Assembly: GCA_946811185.2 (NCBI GenBank)
Contig: OX328113.1
Location: forward strand, 5,332,001-5,396,000
DNA length: 64,000 nt
Direction of reading: 5' to 3'
Source: Hippopus hippopus
Taxonomy: Eukaryota; Mollusca; Bivalvia; Cardiida; Cardiidae
The notes beneath the pieces are model-generated. The model did no database searches. It was not told the origin of the DNA and saw only the letters and a list, made by a program, of their open reading frames with translations. A program made the translations under genes and the position numbers. The first letter of the stretch is position 1. Each line of letters opens with the position of its first letter. Positions 41,533-52,112 of this stretch are shown piece by piece.

Positions 41533-41733
41533 GCGTTTTTTAAAATTTAACAGGAGAGGAAAAAACGTTCTTTCTGTGACAAAATTGTTAGATAATCTAA
41601 TTTAGATGTGCGCTGAATTCATTCATAGAATTCGACACAACATACCTAAGCAAGATGATCTAACAATGCTTTTTTACAGAAATAAGAAGATTTCTTTCCT
41701 TTCCTGTAAATTTTCCAAAACGCCTATGAAATA
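41533..41733. mobile_element. Foldback element, about 201 bp
   Basis: Left GCGTTTTTTAAAATTTAACA then TTTCTGTGACAAAATTGTTAG. Right CTAACAATGCTTTTTTACAG then TGTAAATTTTCCAAAACGC. Imperfect arms of about 65-80 bp. Confidence 0.65.
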
Positions 41734-41884
41734 ATTTCGCATTCACCTTTCGAAGTTCTCTGTCTCGAATTGGGGCTTAACTTGGATCATGAACCCGTAG
41801 GTCATATTTAAAGGCCAAATAGCAGTCAAAAAACAATGCAGGTGTTAAAATGCACTTAGCTTCAAATCATACCATTTAAAAGTG

Positions 41885-42107
41885 TGGAAAATATTGTGAA
41901 GATGACAATCTGTTATTCTTTGGTCGGACCAAGTTTTAGATGCTGGCAGAAAAATGAATTTTAAAATCAAGCAAAAGGTAAACAAAGGTTAGAGTGACCT
42001 GGCAACTTTTACTGACAATATAGTTTTGAAATTAATTTCTCTGCCAGCGGCTAACACTTGGACTGATCATACAATTACAGATTTTCATCTTCACTATTAT
42101 TTCTATA
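41885..42107. mobile_element. Foldback element, about 220 bp
   Basis: Left TATTGTGAAGATGACAATCT, GGACCAAGTTTTAGATGCTG. Right CTCTGCCAGCGGCTAACACT, AGATTTTCATCTTCACTATT. Arms about 75 bp with scattered mismatches. Confidence 0.65.
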
Positions 42108-42117
42108 CTTTACAACT

Positions 42118-42392
42118 ATATGGCTTGCAACACGCGAAAAGGGGCATTCGGACATTTGCGTAAAGTGTCGTCTCGGATCAGCCTGCGCAGTCCGCGCAGG
42201 CTAATCCGAGAAGGCACTTTACGGCTACATTAGATTTTGTTCTACAGTAGACTTGCGCAATACGGAAAATTACATAAAAACGGAAAGTTTCGTTTCGGAT
42301 TAACCTGCGCGGGAGCCCACCCAGGCTGATCCGAGACGACACTTTACACAAATGTCCGAATGCCCTTTTTCGCGTGTTGCAGGCCATATCAT
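42118..42392. repeat. HP4 double-hairpin element
   Basis: ATGGCTTGCAACACGCGAAA to TTCGCGTGTTGCAGGCCATA, with TAT/ATA flanks. The second palindrome is disrupted by GGGAGCCCACCC. Confidence 0.85.
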
Positions 42393-42524
42393 ATAAATTT
42401 AAATGTATTTCAACACCCTCTTTGTTTGCTTTCAACGGCCATTATCATTTTAAAAAGCCGAAAATTTAGCGCAGTTATAATAGGATCAAAGTAGGGTGTG
42501 AAAATGCAGCCATCCTTTCAGATT

Positions 42525-42722
42525 AAGAGAAACTTTTGAAAGTTCGTATTAACTAACTATTCTTAAGGAATTCTTAGTTTTATTCTCCAAGATTGTCTTA
42601 ATTTGAAAGTTACAAAATTTTTATGGCTAAATCAAATCGATTAGCCAATCAAAAGTTGTGCTACTTTCAAATTTAAAAATCCTGAAGAATAAGACTAAGA
42701 ATGTTCTTAAGAATGGTCTGTC
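42525..42722. mobile_element. M6 element
   Basis: CTATTCTTAAGGAATTCTTA to AATGTTCTTAAGAATGG. Inner stem AAATCAAATCGATTAGCC then AATCAAAAGTTGTG. Confidence 0.65.
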
Positions 42723-42954
42723 ATCGTGATATGGTCAATCAGAGGGCTTAATGTAAAGACTTTTGGTTCACAAATATCAGACATTCTTCGCCGTAAACTA
42801 TTTCTGTCGGAATGAGAAAAAAGAAAACCGCAAGCCTCGTTTCGATGAAAACTGGATCGGATATTTCAAACGGAAGTGATAAAAAACACCAACTGTTCAA
42901 GAAAAGAAACCAGTTACAAATACATACGATGTTCCTTTCCACAAAGATTTTTGC

Positions 42955-43160
42955 TCGTTTGTGTTGGAGTTTAACGCCGTTTTAACAGCTTAGGTCATAT
43001 TACGGCGGTCAGTGCACCTTCGCATGTGCTTCCTGGGTTTCTCACACAAGTACATACACAACTGTCTTAACGCTGTTTTAACAGCTTTGGTCATATAAAT
43101 GCGGTCAAAGCATGTTTCCTGGCTTTCTCATTCTAGTACGGACACAAGTTTGTTGCTAAC
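42955..43160 (-). mobile_element. Two partial SINE-4 copies in tandem
   Basis: AACGCCGTTTTAACAGCTTA and, 110 bp on, AACGCTGTTTTAACAGCTTT. Each is followed by GGTCATAT and a GCGGTCA phrase. Neither reaches the tRNA-like head. Confidence 0.65.
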
Positions 43161-43262
43161 TTAGTAACCAGCATTTTCTCCTTTTCCAACAATGTTTTCA
43201 AAGACTTCATTACTTAGCGCTGTTAAAATTTTGATTTTTTTTTTTTTTTTTATTATATAAAG
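43160..43262. repeat. HP1 right half
   Basis: AGTAACCAGCATTTTCTCCT to AAAGGGTTAACC, with a T run of about 18 replacing the terminal region. Confidence 0.65.
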
Positions 43263-43484
43263 GGTTAACCCTTTACCTGCTAAATAAGTAAAACGAAAAG
43301 TTTAAAGCCGACAGTAAAAGCTCAAATCTGGCTTTTTCACAGGTATTTTTTGAGGGAAAATACCTCCTAATCGGACAGTGTAAATCTAAGATCAGACTGC
43401 ACGTTCTGTGCAGTCTGATCTTGATCTACACTGTCCGCAAAAAGATCTTTGAGGCGCGCTTAGCAGCTTATAGGTTAAGGCAAG
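43263..43484. repeat. HP2 element, full length
   Basis: TTAACCCTTTACCTGCTAAA to TTAGCAGCTTATAGGTTAAG. Perfect-looking central hairpin. Its left TTAA is shared with the end of HP1. Confidence 0.85.
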
Positions 43485-43742
43485 AAACCTGGGCACTAGA
43501 CGCACAACTTTTCTACAAGCAATAAATGCGGTAGGAAATATTACAACAAGGTAATAAATTTTACGCGGTAAGAAATTTCGGGATGAATTATAACAAGCAA
43601 CTGTTCAAAGTTATGTGGATATATACAACTCTACTTACACAAGCCAATTAGCATCTGCCAAAAAAAAACTTTTCCTTTTTTTCTCTTTTTCCTGAATCAT
43701 GTTTTTCTTTTTTTTTGTTTCCTTCCCTGAATCATTTATATA

Positions 43743-44003
43743 TGAGCCAAGCTCTGGCAAAAGGGAGCTCAATGCATCTCCGTGATGCATTACACCAAGC
43801 AAGCCATCACATAGTTATAGATCCATAATAGCCACTTTTCTTAACAATCGACATAATCACGAGGTAGACTGGTCCTTGGACATACAGAATATTGACCAAT
43901 AGCGAAAAGTTTCGGCTCAGGTCAGCCTGCGCGGACCGCGCAGGCTGACCTGAGTCGATACTTTTCGCAGATGCATTAAGCCCCCTTTTTACAGCATGTG
44001 ATT
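43743..44003 (-). repeat. HP3 element, reverse
   Basis: TGAGCCAAGCTCTGGCAAAA to TTTTTACAGCATGTGATTCA. Strong palindrome CAGCCTGCGCGGACCGCGCA. Confidence 0.85.
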
Positions 44004-44044
44004 CATAATTATGTTGTTTGTCTTTGCGACGCCCATATGGAAAA

Positions 44045-44275
44045 CCTGGGATGATCCGTTGATCAAATCCGTCCGTTGTATTACGATGGGTGATATAGAC
44101 CTACACGGTACATTTCTTCGCCGGAAATACACCGCTTTACCGTTCTTAAAATTGTAAGGCTCCACCTAAAAAAAGAAAACACGAGTCAAAAATTACTATC
44201 AAACATTCACTATTTAACATGGTCTATCAATTCCGTTGGCAGTTCTCACTAACAGATTGATAGATGTGAGTAACT
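44045..44275 (+). repeat. Unnamed repeat, copy 1 of 2
   Basis: Shares CTTCGCCGGAAATACACCG, TTACCGTTCTTAAAATTGTA and TGGTCTATCAATTCCGTTGG with the sequence at 63770-64000. Ends not determined. Confidence 0.65.
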
Positions 44276-44282
44276 TTACCAT

Positions 44283-44495
44283 GGTTGTTGATTGATTGAT
44301 TGAATTTGTGTTTATTTATCGTCACTACCGGTTGCCCATATGGGCAACCCCCCCCCCAGGCGTATAGTTTTGTTACCGTGAATAGTGCAAGAAACAGGGG
44401 AAACCATCCTAAGTTACACCCGGTTCTTTAACACGCTTGGTGTATAGCAGCATCACACGGGACCTCGGTTTAACGTCTCATCCGAAAGATTTTTA
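44283..44495 (-). mobile_element. SINE-2, reverse, head missing
   Basis: TTGATTGATTGATTGAATTT tail complement, GGTTGCCCATATGGGCAACC, then GGGACCTCGGTTTAACGTCT and CATCCGAAAGATTTT. Confidence 0.8.
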
Positions 44496-44744
44496 GTAAT
44501 TTTAGATTGCCAATTGCGGGGCTGTTGATATCGTTGCTAATCGAATTGTATGGGAGTCGCCATGTTTAAGATTATGTGACTGACTACGTCAGCATGGAAA
44601 CCTCTTTAGTCCGGACGAGGTTAGATTTAGTTACGGAATCGGCCAAGCTGTGACGAGTGTGCGATGCCAAAAGGTGTTTCTAAATTTAGCATTCTTCTGC
44701 AGACACTGTGGATTTACTCTGAAAGAGGAAAGAAAGTTATGCAG

Positions 44745-44880
44745 GGTATAGAGCGTCGGCTTTTCGCATCAAAGATTCCGGGTTCGAATCCCGAGATGAG
44801 TTGGGCCAACCCTCGGCACTGGTTAATATTTCCAGGAAGCAATCGTCGAGAGTGATTGATATAAGTTGTAAGAACCTGTT
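44745..44880 (+). mobile_element. tRNA-headed SINE, other type
   Basis: AGAGCGTCGGCTTTTCGCAT and GGGTTCGAATCCCGAGATGA give tRNA-like spacing. The body does not match SINE-1 to SINE-4 clearly. Confidence 0.5.
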
Positions 44881-44902
44881 TCACAATCCATGTGATATAA
44901 AT

Positions 44903-45168
44903 ATGAGCCGTGCTCTGGCAAAAGGGAGCTAAATGCATCTCCGTGATGCTTCATATAAAGGATGTCATCACATCATATGGATCAAGTAAATCCATTTTGT
45001 GTAACAACTGACAGAATTCCGAGGTAGAATGGTCCTAGGACATGCATCAAATTCAACAATAGCAAAAGTTTCGACCCATGTCAGCCTGCGCGGACTGCGC
45101 AGGCTGACATGGTCGATACTTTTTGCAGATGCATTAAGCCCCCTTTTCACAGAGCATGGCTCATATTT
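44903..45168 (-). repeat. HP3 element, reverse
   Basis: TGAGCCGTGCTCTGGCAAAA to TCACAGAGCATGGCTCATAT. Palindrome CAGCCTGCGCGGACTGCGCA. Confidence 0.85.
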
Positions 45169-45179
45169 TTATGGGGTCC

Positions 45180-45380
45180 CACCAAGGGGCAGTGGTAAAG
45201 AGAAGGTCTTGTAACCTGGAAATTCCGGGTTCGAGCCGGACTGGAAGCACTGGGATTTTTGTGGGGTCATGCTTAGACTGGTGCTCATGAAACCAGGAAA
45301 TATATGAATGTGTGAGCTGTCATCGTGATATGGCTGTAATAATTTTACAAGCGGCATTAAACACCATTCAACATGAATAT
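45180..45380 (+). mobile_element. tRNA-headed SINE, other type
   Basis: TTCCGGGTTCGAGCCGGACT B box. Body GGAAGCACTGGGATTTTTGT, TGTGAGCTGTCATCGTGATA. Tail GCGGCATTAAACACCATTCA. The same body type recurs at 51665-51890. Confidence 0.6.
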
Positions 45381-45394
45381 ACTTCAACTAAAAA

Positions 45395-45610
45395 ACCCTT
45401 AAGCACTAACTATATCTCAGCAAAATAGAATTTCGCAAATCCGGAAAAGATGCGAAAACTTTGCAATTTAAAGGGTTTTTATTGTTTAAACATATTTATT
45501 TTACATCGATTTAGAAGCAAGTTATTACAACTGATCTTGATCTTCACTCTCCGCAAAATGTAATCTGATCTCGACCTACACTGTCTTCAAACACAACTCA
45601 AGATAATTAT
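45395..45610. repeat. HP2 element, degenerate
   Basis: CCCTTAAGCACTAACTATAT and ACTGATCTTGATCTTCACTC remain. The hairpin is mostly lost. Confidence 0.45.
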
Positions 45611-45624
45611 GCCGAGCGCTCTCA

Positions 45625-45725
45625 ATGAATTCCCGGAAACAAATTAGCCGAGATAGCGATTCAAACCTGCGACCCCCTGCTATCAAGTCCTGTGCTTTAC
45701 TCCCTACGCTACTAGACACGGCTTA
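45625..45725 (-). mobile_element. SINE-1 head, reverse
   Basis: Complement of the head: ATTCAAACCTGCGACCCCCT, TCAAGTCCTGTGCTTTACTC. The body is absent beyond AATTAGCCGAGATAGC. Confidence 0.6.
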
Positions 45726-45769
45726 GTGAGAAGCGAAACATTATATCTTTTAGTGCCTAATATATATAT

Positions 45770-46035
45770 ATGAGCCATGCTCTGGGAAAAGGGGGCTTAA
45801 TGCATTTGCGAAAAGTATCAACCCAGGTCAGCCTGCGCAGTCCGCGCAGGTTGACCTGGGCCGAAACTTTTCGATATTGTTTAAATTCCTGTATGTCGAT
45901 AGACCAGACTACCTTATGCTTAAGTCAGTTCTTGAAAAAAGTGGCTATCATGGGTCAATAAATATGTGATGGCTTGTTTGGTAGAATGATTCTCGGAGAT
46001 GCATTAAGCCCCCTTTTGCCAGAGCGCGACTCATA
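45770..46035 (+). repeat. HP3 element, forward
   Basis: TGAGCCATGCTCTGGGAAAA to TTGCCAGAGCGCGACTCATA. Palindrome CAGCCTGCGCAGTCCGCGCA. Among the most complete copies. Confidence 0.9.
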
Positions 46036-46039
46036 TAAA

Positions 46040-46200
46040 CTCGTCTTTTTTCCACATCTGAAAAAGGTATTGACGAAACAAGCGGACGGTATAGATCCAA
46101 GATCAGACTGCACGTTCTGTGCAGTCTGATCTTGATCTATGTCGTCCGTAAAAGATCCAAAAAATCAGGTTTTCGTATTTGGTGCTGTCAAAAGAGTTAA
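46040..46200. repeat. HP2 variant
   Basis: GCGGACGGTATAGATCCAAG, central hairpin intact, TGATCTTGATCTATGTCGTC. Right end GTCAAAAGAGTTAAAAC. Confidence 0.8.
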
Positions 46201-46423
46201 AACTATTTTTAGAATGCATAAGTTTATATAGTGCAGTAACACATATCTTCGAGTTCTTTTTTTATCACGTATTTGATAAGAACACCTTTCCTCCTTATTG
46301 CAGTTTCTAAGAATGTTTATATTTTTCCGGACCTCGCTTCCTTTCGCTCAGGTATGCGAGGAATGCCTGTTCGTTCGTTACAGTGCTGCTTATACGGAAT
46401 TCTATCTCACTTTTCCGTTATTT

Positions 46424-46785
46424 AAAGATACACCTATACTCGTTTTCAGGCAGTTATCAACTAGTTTGTAACCCATTTTATCCTTATTTTATGAAACTAT
46501 ATTAATTCTTGTATCTTCATACCAAATGTTGCCCCTGATAGCTACAATGTTGCACAGATTATGACGGATAGAAAATGCGTGTCATATTTTGGAGGCATTT
46601 AAAGCAATCGTCGTTGTCGTTTCCGGTCTTAAATGAGGACAAATCCCTAGTGTTTTTCAATCCATTATACTATTTGTATTAGTAATTTTATCAGTGTTTA
46701 CACAGCTGAACCTTTCTACACACTTTCAAGTTTTAACAGAGTTTTTTTTTTTTCATTTTAGCAGTAGAGATGTATCTTTAACTTC
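46424..46785 (+). mobile_element. M5 MITE
   Basis: TTTAAAGATACACCTATACT to AGCAGTAGAGATGTATCTTTAAC. Interior GACGGATAGAAAATGCGTGT. Confidence 0.85.
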
Positions 46786-46872
46786 TTACCAAACAATCCT
46801 GACTTTTTACCACCCTGAGTTAAAGGGCTTTATAAAACATTGTTGGAAAAGGAGATGATAAGTAAACGCAAA
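46784..46872. repeat. HP1 left part
   Basis: TTAACTTCTTACCAAACAAT then ACATTGTTGGAAAAGGAGA, abutting M5 through a shared TTAA. Confidence 0.65.
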
Positions 46873-46904
46873 TTTATTTATCCCTACTTGTATGGTGTTT
46901 TTTT

Positions 46905-46968
46905 TTTCATGACAGAGCAAATCAAAATCGGACTGCTACACTGAACGTGCATTCTGATCGAGGAGCAG
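46905..46968. repeat. HP2 hairpin fragment
   Basis: GACAGAGCAAATCAAAATCG then GAACGTGCATTCTGATCG. Poorly paired. Confidence 0.4.
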
Positions 46969-46979
46969 TGATTGATTGT

Positions 46980-47170
46980 ATGGTTTAACCGCCGTTTTTA
47001 ACATTTATTCTGTTATTTTACGGCGACCAGTGTACCAATCCGTGTTTTTTCTGGGCTTTCTGTCACCAGCACTCCGCACAATATTCTTCCTAAGCCTAAG
47101 CTGCTAAGCTGCTTTTCCACATAACTATTGTCGAAGCTATAATCAGCAGTGAGAGATCGAGGATCTATAA
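46980..47170 (-). mobile_element. SINE-3/SINE-1 composite fragment
   Basis: ACCGCCGTTTTTAACATTTA, TACGGCGACCAGTGTACCAA, then SINE-1 body complement GCTGCTTTTCCACATAACTA and GTCGAAGCTATAATCAGC. Confidence 0.5.
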
Positions 47171-47324
47171 TGGTTTAAATGTTTCGATATGTATGGCTAG
47201 AATGGAAAAAACAACAACAACAACAATAAAATATTTTGAATTCGAACATCACGATTTTACGGACATAGAGGTTTGTTCTGATAAAATGATGTTATTTTGT
47301 AATAAAGGAACAAACATCCTTTCC

Positions 47325-48735
47325 AACACATCAAAATTTTTGACTATTCCAAATTGAAAGCACTTATAGACAAAAAATGACATGTAGCTATAATAACAAA
47401 ACTGTTATTTGTAAAGGTAGAAAACATTGTGGGAAAAGGAGAAAATGCTGGTAATCAGCATTTTCTCCTTTTCTCACAAAGTTTTCTACTAAAGGAGCGA
47501 ACATTTTAACCCTTTTCCAGCACACGGAACTTTTCGATTCTTCCAAATTGAAAGTTTGTATTAGAATTTAACGCCGTTTTAACAGCTTAGGTCGTGTTAC
47601 GGTGGTAAGTTCACCTATGTATATGTTTCCTAACTTTCTCACTCCAGTACTGACACGACTTTCTTTCCAAGTCACTGACTACTTTTCTCACAGGCATCAG
47701 AGGTGAGAGGCGAAAAATCGCCTTACAGAAAATTTTCCTCAACCGGGTATCGAAGTCCCAACTACCAAGTCACTAGTCAGATACGCTAACAACTGACCTA
47801 CCCAGCCGGGCTCCAGATTGAAATCATTTAAAGACAACACATGGCATGCAACCATAATTGCATAATTGCTCTTTGAAAAGATTGAAAACGTTGTTGGAAA
47901 AGAAGAAATTGCTCGTAACCAGCATTTTCTCCTGTTCCCCCAAAGCTTTCTAGTCTTTGAAGAACAAATTCCATCATTTGAGTCACTTTTAATTTGTAAT
48001 CTGTTGGACAAGTCTTTCTTCTTTCATGGTAAAAAGTTTAAAAATTTGCAAACAGCTCGAGTGTGAGTCAAACGATAGAAGACTGTCTTTGAAACGGTAG
48101 AAAACTTTGTGAGAAAAGGAGAAAATGCTGGTAACCAGCATTTTCTCCTTTTTTCACAATGTTTTCAAAAGTCTTCTTCCCTAGGGTCATTTTACCTTAG
48201 GATTTCCTTCTGGTAAAAAAAGTTTTAATATTTGCAGATAGCTTGAGTGTGGGTCAAATGATAAAAAGTTGTCTTTGCAAAGGCAGAAAACATCGTGGAA
48301 AAAAAGAGAAAATACATGTACTGACTTTTCTCCTTTTCTCACTATGTTTTCCTCAGAGTCGTTACACGTCAGGATTTCTGCCTGTTTGAGAGTTTGCAAC
48401 GAGCAAAAATGTTTGTAGGCAACTTGAGTGAGGGTCAAACGATCGAAAACAGTCTTTGGAAAAGGTAAAAAACATTACCCCACAATGTTTTAAAAAGGCT
48501 TCTCGGTCAGGGTCGTTTAACGTAGGATTTCTGTCTGGTAAATAGTTTTAATATTTGCATAAAACTTGAGTGTCAGTCAGACGATAGAAAACTGTCTTTG
48601 AAAAGGTAGAAAACATTGTGGAAAAAGGAGAAAATGCTGGTTACCAGCATTTTCTCATTTTCCCACAATTTTTTCAAAAGGCTTCTTCGTGAAGGTCATT
48701 ACAACCCGGCATTGTATGGTAAAGTGTTAACTCTC
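47325..48735. repeat. Cluster of six HP1 units, mostly tandem
   Basis: Hairpins at about 47440-47480, 47895-47940, 48110-48160, 48290-48345, a deleted one at 48460-48500, and 48615-48670. From 48030 on, the phrases AGCTCGAGTG, GCTTGAGTG, AACTTGAGTG and AACTTGAGTG recur at about 140-200-bp spacing. The first copies are separated by a SINE-4. Confidence 0.8.
47568..47815 (-). mobile_element. SINE-4, reverse, full length
   Basis: Minus strand: head GAGCCCGGCTGGGTAGGTCA with GTATCTGACTAGTGACTTGG, B-box-like GGGACTTCGATACCCGG. The body ends with the complement of AACGCCGTTTTAACAGCTTA. Lies between two HP1 units. Confidence 0.75.
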
Positions 48736-48984
48736 TCCGTGATCGTCATAGCTAAAGGCGGGGCTTAGTATGTTGATCTATATTTACGAACATAAAGTTT
48801 TTGTTTTTACTAAAGTTCATATTTTCTCTAAAATATTCAATTTAGTTTTTCCGTCGAGTTAACTTAGTTTGAATTAGAAAGACATTTACGTCGGCCATAA
48901 AACCTCTCTCAATGTTTTCGAAACAGTTTACGTTAAATCTTCAAGCACTTGAGACGGGCCGTAAAGTGAAGTCTTTTCGTAAAC

Positions 48985-49250
48985 GTACATGAAGCCGTAC
49001 TATGTGAAAATGGGACTTAATGCCTCTGCAAAGAGTATCGACCCAGGTCAGCCTGCGCAGTCCGCGCAGGCTGACCTGTGTCGAAACTTTTTGCTTTTGG
49101 TAAATTTTCTGCATGTCCAAGGGCCGTTCTATCTCAAGGTTCAACCGGTTGTTATATAAAATGGATTTTATGAAAGCATAATTACGTGATGACTTGCTTG
49201 GCATAATAGATCACGGAGATGCATTGAACTCCCTTTTGCCAGAGTTTGGC
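48985..49250 (+). repeat. HP3 element, forward
   Basis: GAAGCCGTACTATGTGAAAA to TGCCAGAGTTTGGCTAAA. Palindrome CAGCCTGCGCAGTCCGCGCA. Confidence 0.85.
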
Positions 49251-49287
49251 TAAAATACATTTCTCCAACGGTACGGCCTTTTTCCTT

Positions 49288-49400
49288 CAAAGAATGGCGG
49301 ATCACTTTTGGAGAACATTGTGGCAAGAGGGGAGACTGTTTGGCACGAACAATTTCTCCTTTTTCCACAATGTTTTCCATCATTTTTTTTTTTTTTTTTA
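49288..49400. repeat. HP1 element, short
   Basis: AGAACATTGTGGCAAGAGGG with ACAATTTCTCCTTTTTCCAC. The TGCTGG stem is replaced by TGTTTGGCACGAAC. Confidence 0.6.
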
Positions 49401-49462
49401 TCTAATCTTGTATGACACATCTATTGATCTTATCATACATATGTTTACAGGGCAGTTTTTAA

Positions 49463-49818
49463 AGATACATCTTTACTCGTTTTCATCCAGCTTTTTAACC
49501 AATTTCAACTTTATTTTTATGAAACTATAATCATTCTTGTATCTTCATTCCAAATGTTGCCCCTGATGGTTGCAAGGTTGCTTAGATTACGACGGATAGA
49601 AAATGCATTTCATTCCCTGCATTCTCTTGTGACTATCAAAGACACCACAACCGCTCTTTCCGGTTTAAATCGAAGATAAATCCCTTGGGTTTCTTTATCC
49701 CGCACACTTTTTCGACTTTTTTTAATCTGTGTTTACACAGCTGACCAGATTCTGCACACTGTCAAGTTTTAACAGAGTTTGTTTACTCTCTGGCTGTAAA
49801 GATGTACCTTTAAAGTTT
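49463..49818 (+). mobile_element. M5 MITE, forward member of a head-to-head pair
   Basis: TTTAAAGATACATCTTTACT to GGCTGTAAAGATGTACCTTTAAAG. Confidence 0.85.
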
Positions 49819-49851
49819 GTCTGTTGCAAAATTGGTTCAAGTATTTAAAGA

Positions 49852-50180
49852 GACATCTTTACAGCCTGAGAGTAAACAAACGCTGTTAAAACTAGACGGT
49901 GTTGTAATCTAGTTAGCTGTGTAAACGTAGATAAAAAAAAAATCAATGTAAGGTGTATGGGGTAAAGAAACTGTAGGGATTTGTCTTCGATTTAAATCGG
50001 AAACTGTTGTTGTTATGTCTATGGCTAGCCGCAATAGAATAAAATGCATTTTCTATCTGCTGTAATCTGTGCAACCTTGCAACCGTTAGGGGCAATATTT
50101 GGCATGAAGATACAAGAGTGATTATAGTTTCATAAAATAAAGAAAAAAAGGGGTGAAAAAAACTGGATGAAAACGAATGA
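49852..50180 (-). mobile_element. M5 MITE, reverse member, 5' end lost
   Basis: TTTAAAGAGACATCTTTACA to AACTGGATGAAAACGAATG, ending before its outer TTAA. With the forward copy it forms a palindrome of about 720 bp. Confidence 0.8.
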
Positions 50181-50297
50181 ATATGTATGTTGAAGACTAA
50201 AGATTGCTTTCTTTTGTTCCCCCTCTCTTATTGTCGGTTTGTTTGTCTGTTTGGACGTCTGTTTTCCTTTTTCCTTGTCAGCAGTGTATCATAGATA

Positions 50298-50565
50298 TGA
50301 GCCATGTTCTGGCAAAAGGGGGCTTAATGCATCTTCGTAATCCATCACACCGAGCAAACCATTACATACTTATGGATCCATAACAGTCACCTTTTTTAAT
50401 AATCGATTGAATCATGAGGTAGACTGGTCCTTAGACATACAGAAAATTGATCAATAGCGAAAAGTGTCGGCCCAGGTCAGCCTGCGCGGACTGCGCAGCC
50501 TGACCTGGGTCGATACTTTTCGCAAATGCATTCAGCCCCCTTTTCACAGAGCATGGCTCATATAT
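50298..50565 (-). repeat. HP3 element, reverse
   Basis: TGAGCCATGTTCTGGCAAAA to CACAGAGCATGGCTCATATA. Palindrome CAGCCTGCGCGGACTGCGCA. Confidence 0.85.
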
Positions 50566-50569
50566 AAAC

Positions 50570-50797
50570 CATTCTCTGGCAAAAGGGGATTAATGGCTCT
50601 CAATGATGTATTAAATCAAGCAAGTCATCACATAATAGTGGGTCCATAAACTTCTTTTTTTTTTCAGTTATCGCCTGGAATTGGAGGTAGAATAGTCCTT
50701 TGACACGCAGAAAATTGAGAAATGGCAAAATGTTTCGCCCCATTTCAGCCTGCGATGACTGCGTGGTTCGATACTTTTTGCAGATGCAGATGCAATA
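50570..50797 (-). repeat. HP3 element, reverse, cut by SINE-1
   Basis: ACCATTCTCTGGCAAAAGGG through a degraded palindrome to GCAGATGCAGATGCAATAAGC. The right terminus is missing where SINE-1 begins. Confidence 0.75.
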
Positions 50798-50957
50798 AGC
50801 GCTCCGATGGTAATGTGGGAAAGTAGCCAGTGGCTTCGAAGGATATTGTTCAAAGCAATGGTATAAGAAAATCCAAGACGGCATGGCTAGTGCACTGGCC
50901 GCCGCGATATAATCGAAATAATATTGAGAACGGCGTGAAAAACACCATACAAACAAA
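50798..50957 (+). mobile_element. SINE-1 3' half
   Basis: GTAATGTGGGAAAGTAGCCA, GCATGGCTAGTGCACTGGCC, TTGAGAACGGCGTGAAAAAC, tail CACCATACAAACAAATGA. Confidence 0.75.
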
Positions 50958-51234
50958 TGAGCCACGCGGTGACAAAAGGAAGCTGAATGCATCTCTGTGA
51001 TGCATTAAAACCAAGCAAGTCATCACATAATTATGGATCCATAAAATCCAATTTGCCGAACAACCCACTGGATCATGAGGCAGAACAGTTCTTGGACATA
51101 CAGAAAATTTACATAAAGCAGAAAAAAATAAATAAATCGACACAGGTCAGCCTGCGCGAACTGCACAGGGGACCTGGGACGATACTTTGTGCAGATGCAC
51201 GAAAACCCCTTTTTTCACAGAGCATGGCTTAAAT
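50958..51234 (-). repeat. HP3 element, reverse
   Basis: TGAGCCACGCGGTGACAAAA to TTCACAGAGCATGGCTTA. Palindrome degraded (CAGCCTGCGCGAACTGCACA). Confidence 0.8.
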
Positions 51235-51407
51235 GAAAGATGTCACCCTCCTGCAGGTGGTTTCAGATTAATATTAAACTCCCCATGAACCGTTATTATC
51301 GTATAATCAACTTAGAGATAATTCCGTCAGGTTTGATAAGCAGACAGTTAATTGCCACGTTCATTGCTTATGATGACTGTCGGCACAGGTAACAATCTCA
51401 ATTTACC

Positions 51408-51590
51408 TTTTACGTAACAATCCGGAATTTTAACGGCCCCTGAGCAAGAGGGTCCTTTGCAAACATTGTGTTGGAATAGGAGAAAATGCTGGTTACCAAA
51501 ATTTTCTACTTTTACCACGATGTTTTGAAAAGCCTCCTTCCTCAGGGTCGTAAAGTCGCTTGATTGTGGCGTGGTAAAGGTTTTATTCGA
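51408..51590. repeat. HP1 element
   Basis: TTTTACGTAACAATCCGGAA to GATTGTGGCGTGGTAAAGG. Hairpin AATGCTGGTTACCAAAATTT, right arm mutated. Confidence 0.75.
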
Positions 51591-51664
51591 TAAATTACGA
51601 TTCTCTTAAATAAGTAACCAAGAAAGTTATTTGCTAGAGCTTGGCTCAAATGTATCAAATCTTT

Positions 51665-51890
51665 ATTCATTTTGTTTATGGCCCTGATTGGCTCAGTAGT
51701 GAAGGCTAATATTTGTTTTCTGGAGGCCCCAGGTTCGATCTTCATTTGAGAAGCTGGAATTTCTGTGGGAGTGCCATTGCGGAGAACACTTCAGAACACC
51801 AGTCTTATACAAGAAAAAGTGAGCTGCAGCCGTGATATGACTGAAGCAATGTTGAAAGCGACGTAAAATACCATTCAGTCCACCAATCTT
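51665..51890 (+). mobile_element. tRNA-headed SINE, same type as 45180
   Basis: A-box-like TTGGCTCAGTAGTGAAGGC, B-box-like CCAGGTTCGATCTTC. Body AGCTGGAATTTCTGTGGGAG, TGAGCTGCAGCCGTGATATG. Tail TAAAATACCATTCAGTCCAC. Confidence 0.7.
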
Positions 51891-52112
51891 AACCCTAAAG
51901 CTGCTAAGCGCGACTTACTGACCTTTTGCGGACAGTGTAGATTAAGATCAGGCTGCACAGAACGTGCAGTTATCTTAATCTACACTATTCAATAAGGAGA
52001 TATTTTTCCACAAAAATAAGTTTGAAATACATGTAGCATTATTCTAGCGGTTTTACTATTGGCTTGACAGTTTCATTTCATTTATTTAGCAGGATATTGT
52101 TAATTCATGTCG
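51890..52112. repeat. HP2 element, reverse, full length
   Basis: TTAACCCTAAAGCTGCTAAG to TATTTAGCAGGATATTGTTAA. Hairpin with one diverged arm (GTGCAGTTATCTTAATCTAC). Confidence 0.8.
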
